From contig JAAXHL010000019.1 in NCBI GenBank assembly GCA_012270865.1, positions 1 through 59,903 on the forward strand: a DNA stretch of 59,903 nucleotides, read 5' to 3'. Positions 52,846 through 59,903 of this stretch are shown here, piece after piece. Numbering within the stretch: the first letter of the stretch is position 1; each line of letters opens with the position of its first letter. The position numbers and the translations under genes are program-made. The notes under the pieces were generated by a model that had not been told where the DNA came from, searched no databases, and worked only from the letters and a program-made list of their open reading frames with translations. The stretch comes from Candidatus Poribacteria bacterium. Lineage in GTDB: Bacteria; Poribacteria; WGA-4E; WGA-3G.

Positions 52846-52900
52846 GGTTATCAGTTATCAGTACGGTTTTTCTACGAAAAACCTTTCAGTTAACAGCAGG
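52846..52900. repeat. GNA-loop hairpin repeat, copy 3 (inverted orientation)
   Basis: GGTTTTTC-TAC-GAAAAACC (52865-52883) lies between ATCAGTAC and TTTCAGTTAAC; read on the other strand it is CTGAAAGG...CCGTACTGAT, like copies 1 and 2, with loop GTA. Confidence 0.75.
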
Positions 52901-52950
52901 GCTATTTAGTTCTCCGTCTTTTCGTCCAATTTTGACACCCCAGGCCCGGT

Positions 52951-53012
52951 AGGTGCGGTTTCCAACCGCACACCCCAGACCCGGTAGGTGCGGTTTCCAA
53001 CCGCACCGGAAC
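52951..53012. repeat. Two-copy CGGTAGGTGCGGTTTCC hairpin repeat
   Basis: CCCGGTAGGTGCGGTTTCCA and ACCGCAC recur twice; GTGCGGTT pairs with AACCGCAC. A variant with GGTTCGGTTT lies inside the element at 36.8 kb, with matching changes on both arms. Confidence 0.7.
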
Positions 53013-53051
53013 TGAAAAGAAAAATCAAAAATTTAGAAAATCCGATAATTT

Positions 53052-53162
53052 TAGGACTTACGCATTTCGTCTTAAAGTCCCCCTGATAAGGGGGATTTAG
53101 GGGGTTAATTCCTACTTTTTACGTCTAAACGTCCAATATTTTCTCAATTTGCGTAAGTCCTG
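53052..53162. mobile_element. MITE-like element, copy J (alpha cargo)
   Basis: 111 bp with a perfect duplication AATTT (53047-53051 and 53163-53167). Almost identical to copies B and G. Confidence 0.92.
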
Positions 53163-53214
53163 AATTTGTCTAAAACTAAATCACCCTGAGTTAACAGTTC
53201 TTAATGCTGGTTAG

Positions 53215-53296
53215 TTATAAGTGGTTGGTGGTAGGTTAAGAGACTGATACCAACCGAAACCCTCTTAACCTATAACTTATAACTTATAACTATTAA
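53215..53296. repeat. TATAACTTA repeat array
   Basis: TTATAAGTGGTTGGTGG and TATAACTTATAACTTATAAC form a seven-base-period array just before the stop of the next minus-strand gene. A similar pair bounds the 36.7 kb gap. Confidence 0.65.
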
Positions 53297-53300
53297 CTAC

Positions 53301-54626
53301 TTACGTTTTCTGCGGTTTCTTACGAGCGGCGGGAAATAGGATATTGTTCAGAATTAACCTATACCCGGGTGAATGTTTATGTAAATCGAGGTTCGTCGGA
53401 ATCGTTCCCTCACCCACAAGGTGGCGATAGTCTTCGGGATCATGTCCACCGAGAAACGTAAAAGTGCCTTTCCCTAATTTACCGTGGATATATTTCGCAT
53501 AATTCGTGCCTTCCACCTGCCCCAAAATCGTAATAGACCCCCGAATCTTGTCCAGATTGAACGATGTCGTCTGACCGAGGAACCCAGGGACGACGCTGAC
53601 GTGATTTTGTGTGAGCATCGTCGGAATCGGATCGTGTTTCGCAGCAAATTCAAACAACTTAAAATCTTCAACACCGCTCTGTGCATCCCTATCCGGGTTC
53701 GGATTATCTATATCGGAAAATTCGTATCGGTACGGACTCGTATAAAGGCTGAAGTTCTCGAATGCCAAAGTCCGCTGAAAGTCGAGCCGTGCTTCTGCAT
53801 CGCCAGCAATCGGTGTTCCATCGAGTTCGGAGGCTACGATGTCAACGGCTCCGCCGCGCGTCGCCAAAGCAATGTCCAACGTCTCCGGGGCAGAGCACAT
53901 CGCGAAGATAAACCCACCGTTAATAATATAATCGGCTATCATCTGTGCCGTCTGTCCTTTGTGCTGCGCGACCCTTTTAAACCCCGCTTCCGAAGCAGCT
54001 TCCTCAAACATCAGCATCCGCTGCTGATACCAGACCTGTGTCGAAAACGACGCATGAAACTTACCGTGCTGCCCCGTAAAGTCTTCGTGATGCAAATGGA
54101 GCCAGTCATAACCTGCTGTCTCTAAGACACCGCTCTGCACCTCTTTATCCCATATCTCGTCGTAAGGGATCTGTGCGTAGTCAAGCGCGATCTTAACAGC
54201 GTCGTCCCACGGATCGCGATACGCCGATGCCTCCGGTGGCGCATAGACAGCGACTTTCGGTGCCTTCTCCAATAGGATCTCGTCCATATTGCTACCTTCA
54301 AGGACAGATGCCTTGATCTCGGTATACGCCGCATCGCTCAGCGGCTCAAAACGGACACCCATCAACGCAGCACGGACACGAACATCTTCTGAATCCGGTA
54401 AAACGAACGCACCCCCGCGATAGTTCAACCACCAGTAACACCGATACTCACGCGGAACTTCTAACGCCCAATACGTCAAACCGTATGCCTTCAGATGATT
54501 GGTCTGTTTCCCATGCTCCATCGGGATTAAAAGCCACTGGGCACTAACACTGTTCACAACAATAAACGCCGACAATAATATCGCCAACCGAGCAATACAG
54601 GTGAGATACTTACAAAATTTTTTCAT
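53301..54626 (-). CDS. Secreted protein, 'asparagine synthetase B'-like family of unknown function
   Basis: The 441-residue protein has a signal peptide (ARLAILLSAFIVVNSVSA) and opens WLLIPMEHGKQTNHLKAYGL with WWLNYRGGAFVLPD, the pattern of a Bacteroidetes-type family often labelled asparagine synthetase B, although no amidotransferase or synthetase motif is present. A middle amidotransferase-like flavodoxin part (VAVYAPPEASAYRDPWDDAV, GYDWLHLHHEDFTGQ, YIINGGFIFAMCSAPET) resembles DUF4159. The C-terminal FTFLGGHDPEDYRHLVGEG is also conserved in that family. A TTG two codons upstream was rejected. The function is unknown; it is likely a periplasmic or surface protein. Confidence 0.72.
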   Translation of the reverse strand: MKKFCKYLTCIARLAILLSAFIVVNSVSAQWLLIPMEHGKQTNHLKAYGLTYWALEVPREYRCYWWLNYRGGAFVLPDSEDVRVRAALMGVRFEPLSDAAYTEIKASVLEGSNMDEILLEKAPKVAVYAPPEASAYRDPWDDAVKIALDYAQIPYDEIWDKEVQSGVLETAGYDWLHLHHEDFTGQHGKFHASFSTQVWYQQRMLMFEEAASEAGFKRVAQHKGQTAQMIADYIINGGFIFAMCSAPETLDIALATRGGAVDIVASELDGTPIAGDAEARLDFQRTLAFENFSLYTSPYRYEFSDIDNPNPDRDAQSGVEDFKLFEFAAKHDPIPTMLTQNHVSVVPGFLGQTTSFNLDKIRGSITILGQVEGTNYAKYIHGKLGKGTFTFLGGHDPEDYRHLVGEGTIPTNLDLHKHSPGYRLILNNILFPAARKKPQKT

Positions 54627-55023
54627 ATTCAAAGTTTCCAGTTATACCATTTCTGTAAATAAATTTCTCTTTATGTAGAATAACCCAAGTTGCCACCTTG
54701 TAGCATAGGCTGTTAGCCTGTGCCTCTTCGGGTTCTCCGAAAATGGTAGGAAACACGCCAAGTTTTTCGCGAAAATGACCGCTTTTCACTGAAAAACGGT
54801 GTCCCTGCGTCTAAAATCACATAAGTAGCAAGTTGGGTTAGAATAAACTGTTAGACAATTTACGTAGGTTGGGTTGAGCCGTAAAACTCAGTAACCTTGT
54901 AGTGCTACCGAAACTACTGTTCTCCAAGACCTCCTTCATCAAAATAGATACAGCGAAACCCAACAACACACCTGCGCGTTAACACAGTACCCCGTTACCC
55001 AGAACCCACTTAACTGCCACTGG
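54627..55023. other. Repeat-rich gap
   Basis: It holds a hairpin ATAGGCT-GTT-AGCCTGT (near 54705-54722), a sister of the beta cargo hairpin with both arms changed, then TTCGGGTTCTCCGAA. A one-ended relative of the 9.05 kb element (CGTAGGTTGGGTTGAGCCG near 54863) follows, then ACTGGTTACTGACCACTG-type seven-base repeats reaching the next stop codon. No gene is seen. Confidence 0.6.
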
Positions 55024-57735
55024 TTACTGACCACTGTTACCTGAAACAACCGCAGGTGTGTGTCCAAATATGACCTGACCGTTATGCATCAGCGGTGTTT
55101 CCGAGGTCTCAGGAGTCAGCGTGTCAATTGTCCAGAGTTGTCCGTTGTTTTCATACAGGACCCAGCGTCCATCAGGCGGAATCCAAACCGGTCGTGTACC
55201 GCCTCTCTGCGTTAACTGCCGTTCTCGCGGCACACCCGCATCCGAGTAGGTGATCATCCAAATCTGTGAACGATTCTCCTCCGTACGTGTGAACGCTAAT
55301 TGGTTCGGATTCGCAGGCGACCACGCCGGTTCCGCATCATCAGCAGACGACAAGACAATCGGTTCTACGCTTGTCGCCACTTGGTCGAAAGCATAAATAT
55401 TTCGTCTCACTGCTTCCGCATCCGGGTTTTCGACCGTGCCGGTTGTGACATAAGCCAGCATCGAACTGTCGCTATTCCACGCCGGTGTGAAACTCTGCAA
55501 CGCCGTTGACGGGACAACGTATTCCGAACCACTCGGAATGTGCTGCATCACCACACGACTCCGATTCCCGAACTCCGAACGGACGTAGGCAATATATTCC
55601 GCATCCGGTGAGATTGACACATCACGTGCCAATGCACGCCCGTCAAGTAGGACCGCACCATCGGGTGTCTCAGAACCCCGAATGATTACATTCCCATCTG
55701 TATCTTGATAAACAAGTGTGCCGTTGTCTGCGACGCTTGGCGTGTGTCCAGCACCAAACCGGAGACTACTGCCATCAGGGGTCATCCCCCAAATAATATT
55801 ATCATAACTGAAGTAGATAAACCCGGGTAAACTCTCAGGACTTGGCACACCGTTCTGTTCATTAACTGTAGCCGAGGCAATACCTGTCCCTTCAGGGGCG
55901 TTATCAGTTTCGGCGATATTCGCTTTCGGGACGAATTGTTCAGCGTCTCCGAGTTCCCATCCGGCACCGCTCGCTATCCAGAGAAAACCGATCCCTTTGC
56001 TCCAGTATTTCCACTCCTCATTGACCCGACCGTTGCGAGTGATGCTAAACACATCTTCAGGTTCACCGAAACGTCTCTTAATCTCCCAACGTCCGCCGTC
56101 ATCAATCTCCGCCATGTTGCCATCTGCGTCGATGTAACTCGCGAGGATTTCGATATTGATATGCGGTGTCGTCTCTCCCGGAAAAACAGCGATGGCTGCA
56201 GGCGTGCCACGTACCGGATGGCGCGTCCCGTATATCCCGACACCGTCCGTCACCCCTGTCTTGCCGTCCTTATTTGCATCCATAATCGCCATAACATAGT
56301 AAATACCGGGCAGCACATTGACCTGATAGTGACCCGCTTCATCAACTGAAATCGGCATCGCAATCGGTTCACTGAATTCTGGGGTATATGAAAGCGTTAA
56401 AATACCGCGTTCAACCTTATCGTTCCCGTCCCAAGTGATACGTCCAGTAATGCTCCCTTGATCTATATGTGCCTCAATTCCGGGAGGCGTGGCATGCAGA
56501 AGTCCGTTGGCATCATAGCGCGCGCTTAATAGGAGTTCAATGTTCAGGTTTTCACCAGCACTCAGCGTGATTGGCTCGGGAGGGGTCGTCGTTATGTCCA
56601 GCGTTCCGTAGCCACCTAAACCGTCACCCTCGCTATACTTACCATCTTCGTCAGCATCTAAATTAACGATGACATAGTATTCACCCGGCGGAAGCGCGAT
56701 GTTGAATGTACCATCTGTGGCGGTTTCACCACTCGCAATCGGGTTGACTAACGCAGCATCGGTATACACCTCCACACGCGCAGGCGTACGTCCAGGCAGA
56801 GAGACATTGCCTGTCAATATGCTCGAATTGTCTTCGTCCATCCGATTTGAGCGTTGATACTTGGCGGTGATCGTTATACCGATATTTCCAGTGAACTTAT
56901 TGGATGAGACCAACACAGGTTCCGGGAATTCACCGCGTTTTCGCATGTTTTCAACACCATAGAACCCGAAACCGTCTCCCGCATCCAATCTATTCGTGCC
57001 GTTGTTGTCAACAATTGCCATGAGATAGTATTTACCCGGCGGCAAATTGAGCGTCCACGCACCCGATTCCGACACCGTCGTAATACCGGCGCGATATTTC
57101 CAAGATAAATCTGTATACGCCAGAACTAAAGTCTTTTGACCCACTGCGGCAGGCTGTTTTGAATTTCCATTGTCCTCTGCCAACATAACCGTACCGCTGC
57201 AACCGGAGGTCGCCGTACGCAGATCGGCTTGAAATTGTTGGAGCGTACTCGGGCGATATTCAGATACCGGAACAATGTCAAACTTCCCATTAATATCTGT
57301 CGCACGCGCCGTGATCGGAATCTCTATGTCTCGAACCGTTTCCCGGTTATCTATTTCAATGATCTGATATTTTTGTGTTTTATCATTCCAAGCAGTGATA
57401 CCGAAAATACCGAAACCGTCACCCACGTTAAAGTTCCCAGATTTATCGACATCAATATAGGCGACGAGATAATATTGTCCCGGTTCAACATTGAGCGTGA
57501 ACCTACCGTCCCCAAGTTGCGGAATCCCACTGATATATAACTCTCGCAGCTTCTCATCTCGGTAGGCAGAGACATTCGCATGCGACAGATCGTGTCCGTC
57601 CCAAAGAATCCTTCCTGTTATCGTCGCTGTCAGTCGTTTTGCGTCCACATTCTCCTGCGCCAGAAGATCTCGGTGGAATACATCACCTACAACGCCAATA
57701 CCGATGACGAGAAATAGCAGCATCAACCGTTTCAT
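55024..57735 (-). CDS. Secreted protein with four Ca-loop/prealbumin-like domains and a C-terminal propeller
   Basis: The 903-residue protein starts at 57735 with GGAAGAA upstream; a longer reading from 57924 is coded by repeat DNA. The signal peptide is RLMLLFLVIGIGVVG. Four beta-sandwich repeats each end in a Ca-type loop: DVDKSGNFNVGDGFG, DNNGTNRLDAGDGFG, DADEDGKYSEGDGLG and DANKDGKTGVTDGVG, each preceded by PG-x-YY-x-x-A/V (GQYYLVAYI, GKYYLMAIV, GEYYVIVNL, GIYYVMAIM). Residues ~620-903 are a TolB-like propeller (SISPDAEYIAYVRSE, FTPAWNSDSSMLAYVT, EPAWSPANPNQLAFTRT). It is probably an exported Ca-stabilised surface protein with unknown ligand. Confidence 0.82.
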   Translation of the reverse strand: MKRLMLLFLVIGIGVVGDVFHRDLLAQENVDAKRLTATITGRILWDGHDLSHANVSAYRDEKLRELYISGIPQLGDGRFTLNVEPGQYYLVAYIDVDKSGNFNVGDGFGIFGITAWNDKTQKYQIIEIDNRETVRDIEIPITARATDINGKFDIVPVSEYRPSTLQQFQADLRTATSGCSGTVMLAEDNGNSKQPAAVGQKTLVLAYTDLSWKYRAGITTVSESGAWTLNLPPGKYYLMAIVDNNGTNRLDAGDGFGFYGVENMRKRGEFPEPVLVSSNKFTGNIGITITAKYQRSNRMDEDNSSILTGNVSLPGRTPARVEVYTDAALVNPIASGETATDGTFNIALPPGEYYVIVNLDADEDGKYSEGDGLGGYGTLDITTTPPEPITLSAGENLNIELLLSARYDANGLLHATPPGIEAHIDQGSITGRITWDGNDKVERGILTLSYTPEFSEPIAMPISVDEAGHYQVNVLPGIYYVMAIMDANKDGKTGVTDGVGIYGTRHPVRGTPAAIAVFPGETTPHINIEILASYIDADGNMAEIDDGGRWEIKRRFGEPEDVFSITRNGRVNEEWKYWSKGIGFLWIASGAGWELGDAEQFVPKANIAETDNAPEGTGIASATVNEQNGVPSPESLPGFIYFSYDNIIWGMTPDGSSLRFGAGHTPSVADNGTLVYQDTDGNVIIRGSETPDGAVLLDGRALARDVSISPDAEYIAYVRSEFGNRSRVVMQHIPSGSEYVVPSTALQSFTPAWNSDSSMLAYVTTGTVENPDAEAVRRNIYAFDQVATSVEPIVLSSADDAEPAWSPANPNQLAFTRTEENRSQIWMITYSDAGVPRERQLTQRGGTRPVWIPPDGRWVLYENNGQLWTIDTLTPETSETPLMHNGQVIFGHTPAVVSGNSGQ

Positions 57736-57913
57736 GTTTTCTTCCTTTGTCCGTATTTTGTCTGTATGGCTTTCGTATTTAATACATGCTATTAATAGTA
57801 ACACAAACACCGAATAATTTGCAAGTGGAGAATTACTGCAAAATAGTGATACGGTGTGAAAAACGGAACGCAACTGATGACTGATAACTGACAACTGATA
57901 ACTCATAAAACAT

Positions 57914-57943
57914 TTGACTTTCACATTAAAGATATGATATAAT
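57914..57943 (+). promoter_or_regulatory. Promoter of the 58.0 kb LamG gene
   Basis: TTGACT (57914-57919) and a perfect TATAAT (57938-57943) are 18 bases apart. The leader is about 95 bases with AGAGGAGA before the ATG. Confidence 0.7.
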
Positions 57944-58043
57944 ATTTAAAATTTTCTCGCGTCCAAGTCATAACACAATCCGGTTTCGGTCTAAAGGACA
58001 ATTCGTCGGATCGAAACGTAAACCAAAGAGGAGAAATTTGGTA

Positions 58044-58811
58044 ATGAGATTGAAAATCTATTATATCTGTGCTGTCTTACTGGTACTAAGTCTATCAGTC
58101 CCAGTGGTGCTTGCACAAGACGCACAAGAGGAACATCTGGTCGGTTGGTGGTTATTTGACAGCGCAAAAGATGAGATAGGTAACTGGGACGATATAACCC
58201 TCCACAATGCTGAACTCAAAGATGGACAACTCGTTGTTGAAACAGGGAAATGGGCACACGCACTTGAATACACCGGACCCGACATCACAGAGTTAACATT
58301 AGTGTCCTGGATAAGCTTGGACGACTATGCAAGTACAGCAGGATCCGCACTGACACTCGATAAAGAGACTGTAGACCAATTCTGTGCAATCGTTTGGGCT
58401 GAGCGAGTCGCTAAACAGTGGATGCCGGGAAGTAGCCATTTCAGGCGTACTGACGATTTCCCGGATGCAGTCACCGAAAAAGAGGATGGCGAAATGGTCT
58501 TCTTAGCGATTACGTATAAAGATGTCAAAGACCAGTACGAAATCACAGGGTACCGAAACGGTGAGAACCTCGGAAGTTTCGTTAAAGGAGACCTGAGAAC
58601 CTGGCCAAAAGGTGACGCTGAAGCCATTTGGGGAAAACGCCATACAAACGGACTCGGTGGACCCGGTGAACTTAACGCACACATCGAAGAAGCCCGAATT
58701 TACAACGTCGCTTTGACCGAAGATGAGATTCAGAGCCTCGAACTTGGAACGCTTTCTGTTGAACCGCAAGGCAAACTCGCAACATCATGGGCAAAGCTTA
58801 AAACGGAATAA
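58044..58811 (+). CDS. Secreted LamG-type protein with C-terminal W-A-x-L-K tail
   Basis: The 255-residue protein (ATG 58044; an in-frame TTG is two codons earlier) has a signal peptide (IYYICAVLLVLSLSVPVVLA, cut before Gln). The body is a LamG-like jelly roll: EHLVGWWLFDSAKDEIGNWDD (in part), LTLVSWISLDDYAS, EITGYRNGENLGSFVKGDL and AHIEEARIYNVALTEDEI. The tail LSVEPQGKLATSWAKLK matches the ends of the 10.7 and 30.5 kb proteins. It has its own promoter; element K follows 50 bases after the stop. It is likely a surface binding protein; the ligand is unknown. Confidence 0.85.
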   Translation: MRLKIYYICAVLLVLSLSVPVVLAQDAQEEHLVGWWLFDSAKDEIGNWDDITLHNAELKDGQLVVETGKWAHALEYTGPDITELTLVSWISLDDYASTAGSALTLDKETVDQFCAIVWAERVAKQWMPGSSHFRRTDDFPDAVTEKEDGEMVFLAITYKDVKDQYEITGYRNGENLGSFVKGDLRTWPKGDAEAIWGKRHTNGLGGPGELNAHIEEARIYNVALTEDEIQSLELGTLSVEPQGKLATSWAKLKTE

Positions 58812-58861
58812 ATCTTTAACAATGGGGCAACGACCGTGCTTTGCCCCACTGTTCTATTAAT

Positions 58862-58986
58862 CAGGATTTACGCATGCTGCTCTTTTGTAGCATAAACTGT
58901 TAGTTTGGGTTCTCCACCAAAACGCTGTGTTTTCCAAAAAATTTCATCTAATGGAACAGGCTGCTGTCAAAGTTGCGTAAGCCCTG
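58862..58986. mobile_element. MITE-like element, copy K (beta cargo)
   Basis: 125 bp from CAGGATTTACGCA to TTGCGTAAGCCCTG with a perfect duplication TTAAT (58857-58861 and 58987-58991). The ends carry a few point changes, so it is somewhat older. Confidence 0.9.
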
Positions 58987-58989
58987 TTA

Positions 58990-59110
58990 ATGTTACACTT
59001 TCTCATTTTTTTTACCACAGAGAATGATATAGAATAACCTATAAACCCTTACAGTTATTGGGTTTCATGCCGATAACTCGTACAACCCAATGTTACACCC
59101 AGTGTAACAT
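58990..59110 (+). promoter_or_regulatory. Operator candidate: perfect 9-3-9 palindrome plus upstream half site
   Basis: ATGTTACAC (59090-59098), CCA, then GTGTAACAT (59102-59110) is a perfect dyad 40 bases before the peroxiredoxin start. The same half site ATGTTACAC recurs at 58990-58998, exactly 100 bases upstream. Spacing suits a dimeric repressor or redox regulator; the protein is unknown. Confidence 0.6.
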
Positions 59111-59149
59111 TTTAAACTGAAATTTTCATTTCTACATAGGAGGATTTTA

Positions 59150-59614
59150 ATGGCAGATGTAGGAAGTGCTGCACCAGAATTCACCTTAACAGGTGCAGTC
59201 AACGAAGAAGATGTTGAAGTTTCCTTGAGCGACTACGCTGGTAAAAATTTGGTCGTGCTTTTCTACCCGCTCGATTTTTCACCGGTCTGTTCTGAACAGG
59301 TACCGGACTTCAACGAACAATTAAGCGCAATTCAGTCGAAAGGTGCCGAAGTTATCGCTATCAGTCGCGACTCAGCCTTCGCACACAAGGCGTGGAGTGA
59401 AGCTCTCGGTGGCATCGGTTTTCCGCTGCTTGCCGATATGAACCTCGCCGTCTCTAAAGAATTCGGCATGGCACTCGAAGAAGTCGGAATTACCACCCGC
59501 GGTGTATTTATCGTTGACAAAAACGGAAAAATCGCTTTCAAACACGTCGAAGAAGCGCCGCCAGACAACACACTGCGCGCAGAACAGGTCTTAGCAGAAT
59601 TAGACAAACTGTAG
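59150..59614 (+). CDS. Peroxiredoxin (AhpC/TSA family, one-Cys)
   Basis: The 154-residue protein has the thioredoxin-fold peroxiredoxin core: APEFTLTG at the N terminus, then YPLDFSPVC with Pro40, Ser44 and peroxidatic Cys47 (P-x3-S-x2-C), and the conserved Arg117 in TTRGVFIVDK. It reduces hydroperoxides in the cytoplasm. Cys47 is the only Cys, so there is no resolving Cys and an outside thiol must be used, as in AhpE-like or one-Cys Bcp-like proteins. AGGAGG lies seven bases before the ATG. A perfect palindrome upstream suggests control, perhaps by oxidative stress. Confidence 0.92.
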   Translation: MADVGSAAPEFTLTGAVNEEDVEVSLSDYAGKNLVVLFYPLDFSPVCSEQVPDFNEQLSAIQSKGAEVIAISRDSAFAHKAWSEALGGIGFPLLADMNLAVSKEFGMALEEVGITTRGVFIVDKNGKIAFKHVEEAPPDNTLRAEQVLAELDKL

Positions 59615-59681
59615 TAAATACAGTCCACATGGCACACTTAATCGAAAAGCAGGCATCGATCGAAACTTCTATCCGATAATT

Positions 59682-59799
59682 CACGCGCACCCGTTTGCAA
59701 GCGAGGTTTTTAACTCCGCTTCACACGCACTCTCTGCAGGCGGGGTTTGTAACCCCGCTTCACGTGCACTCTCTGCAGGTGGGGTTTGTAACCTCGCTT
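59682..59799. repeat. Three 39-bp tandem units with gamma-type hairpin
   Basis: Units at 59682-59721, 59722-59760 and 59761-59799 each carry a GCGGGGTT-TGT-AACCCCGC-type hairpin; the last unit keeps pairing through G-T wobbles. This is the gamma cargo outside element ends. Confidence 0.8.
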
Positions 59800-59830
59800 C
59801 CGATGCTTGCTTTTCATTTTTAACTTTGCA

Positions 59831-59859
59831 TTGACAACGCCATATCGGTACAGTATAAT
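59831..59859 (+). promoter_or_regulatory. Consensus promoter at the right edge
   Basis: TTGACA (59831-59836), a 17-base spacer and TATAAT (59854-59859). It points out of the window toward a gene not seen here. Element L starts five bases after it. Confidence 0.8.
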
Positions 59860-59863
59860 AGTA

Positions 59864-59903
59864 TAGAACTTACGCACTTCCGTCTTAAAGTCCCCCTGAT
59901 AAG
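59864..59903. mobile_element. MITE-like element, copy L, cut by window edge
   Basis: It begins TAGAACTTACGCA and continues with the alpha cargo (TCTTAAAGTCCCCCTGATAA). Only the left 40 bases are visible. Confidence 0.8.

Noticed and set aside
55024..57924. The longer start at 57924 for the Ca-loop protein.
   Set aside because: The extra 63 residues are coded by seven-base repeats and promoter-like DNA; the inner start has a ribosome site and a proper signal peptide.

Overview
The window looks like a piece of an uncultured, Gram-negative marine or sponge-associated bacterium, most like Candidatus Poribacteria. This is inferred from gene content, not from a search. The evidence is a series of Gfo/Idh/MocA oxidoreductases, sugar-phosphate isomerase-type TIM barrels, a sulfatase, a PhyH dioxygenase, LamG-type secreted proteins, PorV/PorQ-type outer-membrane proteins, and many short palindromic repeats between genes. 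Outer-membrane proteins (PorV/PorQ type, Wzi type), lipoproteins and a CcmC/CcmD pair point to a diderm cell.

Layout. 1-1.9 kb: two tandem leucine-rich-repeat lipoproteins. 2.4-16.7 kb: a mostly minus-strand catabolic and surface region (AlkP-type hydrolase, PhyH, sulfatase, FemAB-like acyltransferase, a UxuA-like gene broken by an in-frame TGA, two Gfo/Idh/MocA oxidoreductases, a LamG protein, a beta-gamma-crystallin/lectin protein, a PL22-like propeller, a TIM-barrel isomerase). It would suit breakdown of sulfated or uronic-acid polysaccharides. 17-18.6 kb: folD and an SDR. 19.5-26.4 kb: an S55-type lipoprotein, another Gfo/Idh/MocA, a PorV/PorQ protein with a DUF5683-like partner, and a DapA-family aldolase. 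26.6-33.1 kb: rqcH, hicAB, a restriction-like gene split by a small mobile element, a secreted protein and a groEL with no groES nearby. 33.2-42.6 kb: two small genes and an envelope cluster (VWA membrane protein, DUF4159, DUF4175, PorV/PorQ). 42.8-48.2 kb: a class I glutamine amidotransferase, then a tight operon DUF6807-miaB-map-ccmC-ccmD-SRPBCC. 48.3-57.7 kb, minus strand: lytic transglycosylase, Wzi-like barrel, nadE, a second envelope protein, and a large secreted protein with four Ca-loop domains and a propeller. 58-59.6 kb: a LamG protein and a one-Cys peroxiredoxin.

The non-coding DNA is the most unusual part. Twelve copies (one cut by the window edge) of a 91-136 bp element share the ends TAGGACTTACGCA and TGCGTAAGTCCTG. 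Eight of the eleven complete copies have a perfect 5-bp target duplication. The same ends enclose three unrelated hairpin cargos, and those cargos also occur without the ends. One copy splits a gene that can be rebuilt exactly. Other families are hairpins with GNA loops whose stems differ but still pair, seven-base-period arrays that run into coding sequence, and two more element types bounded by 18-19 bp inverted repeats.

A second candidate for something undescribed is a short C-terminal tail (L-x-V-x-P ... K/H-L ... T/S-W-G/A-x-I/L-K) shared by three otherwise different secreted proteins at 10.7, 30.5 and 58.0 kb. It could be a sorting or anchoring signal.
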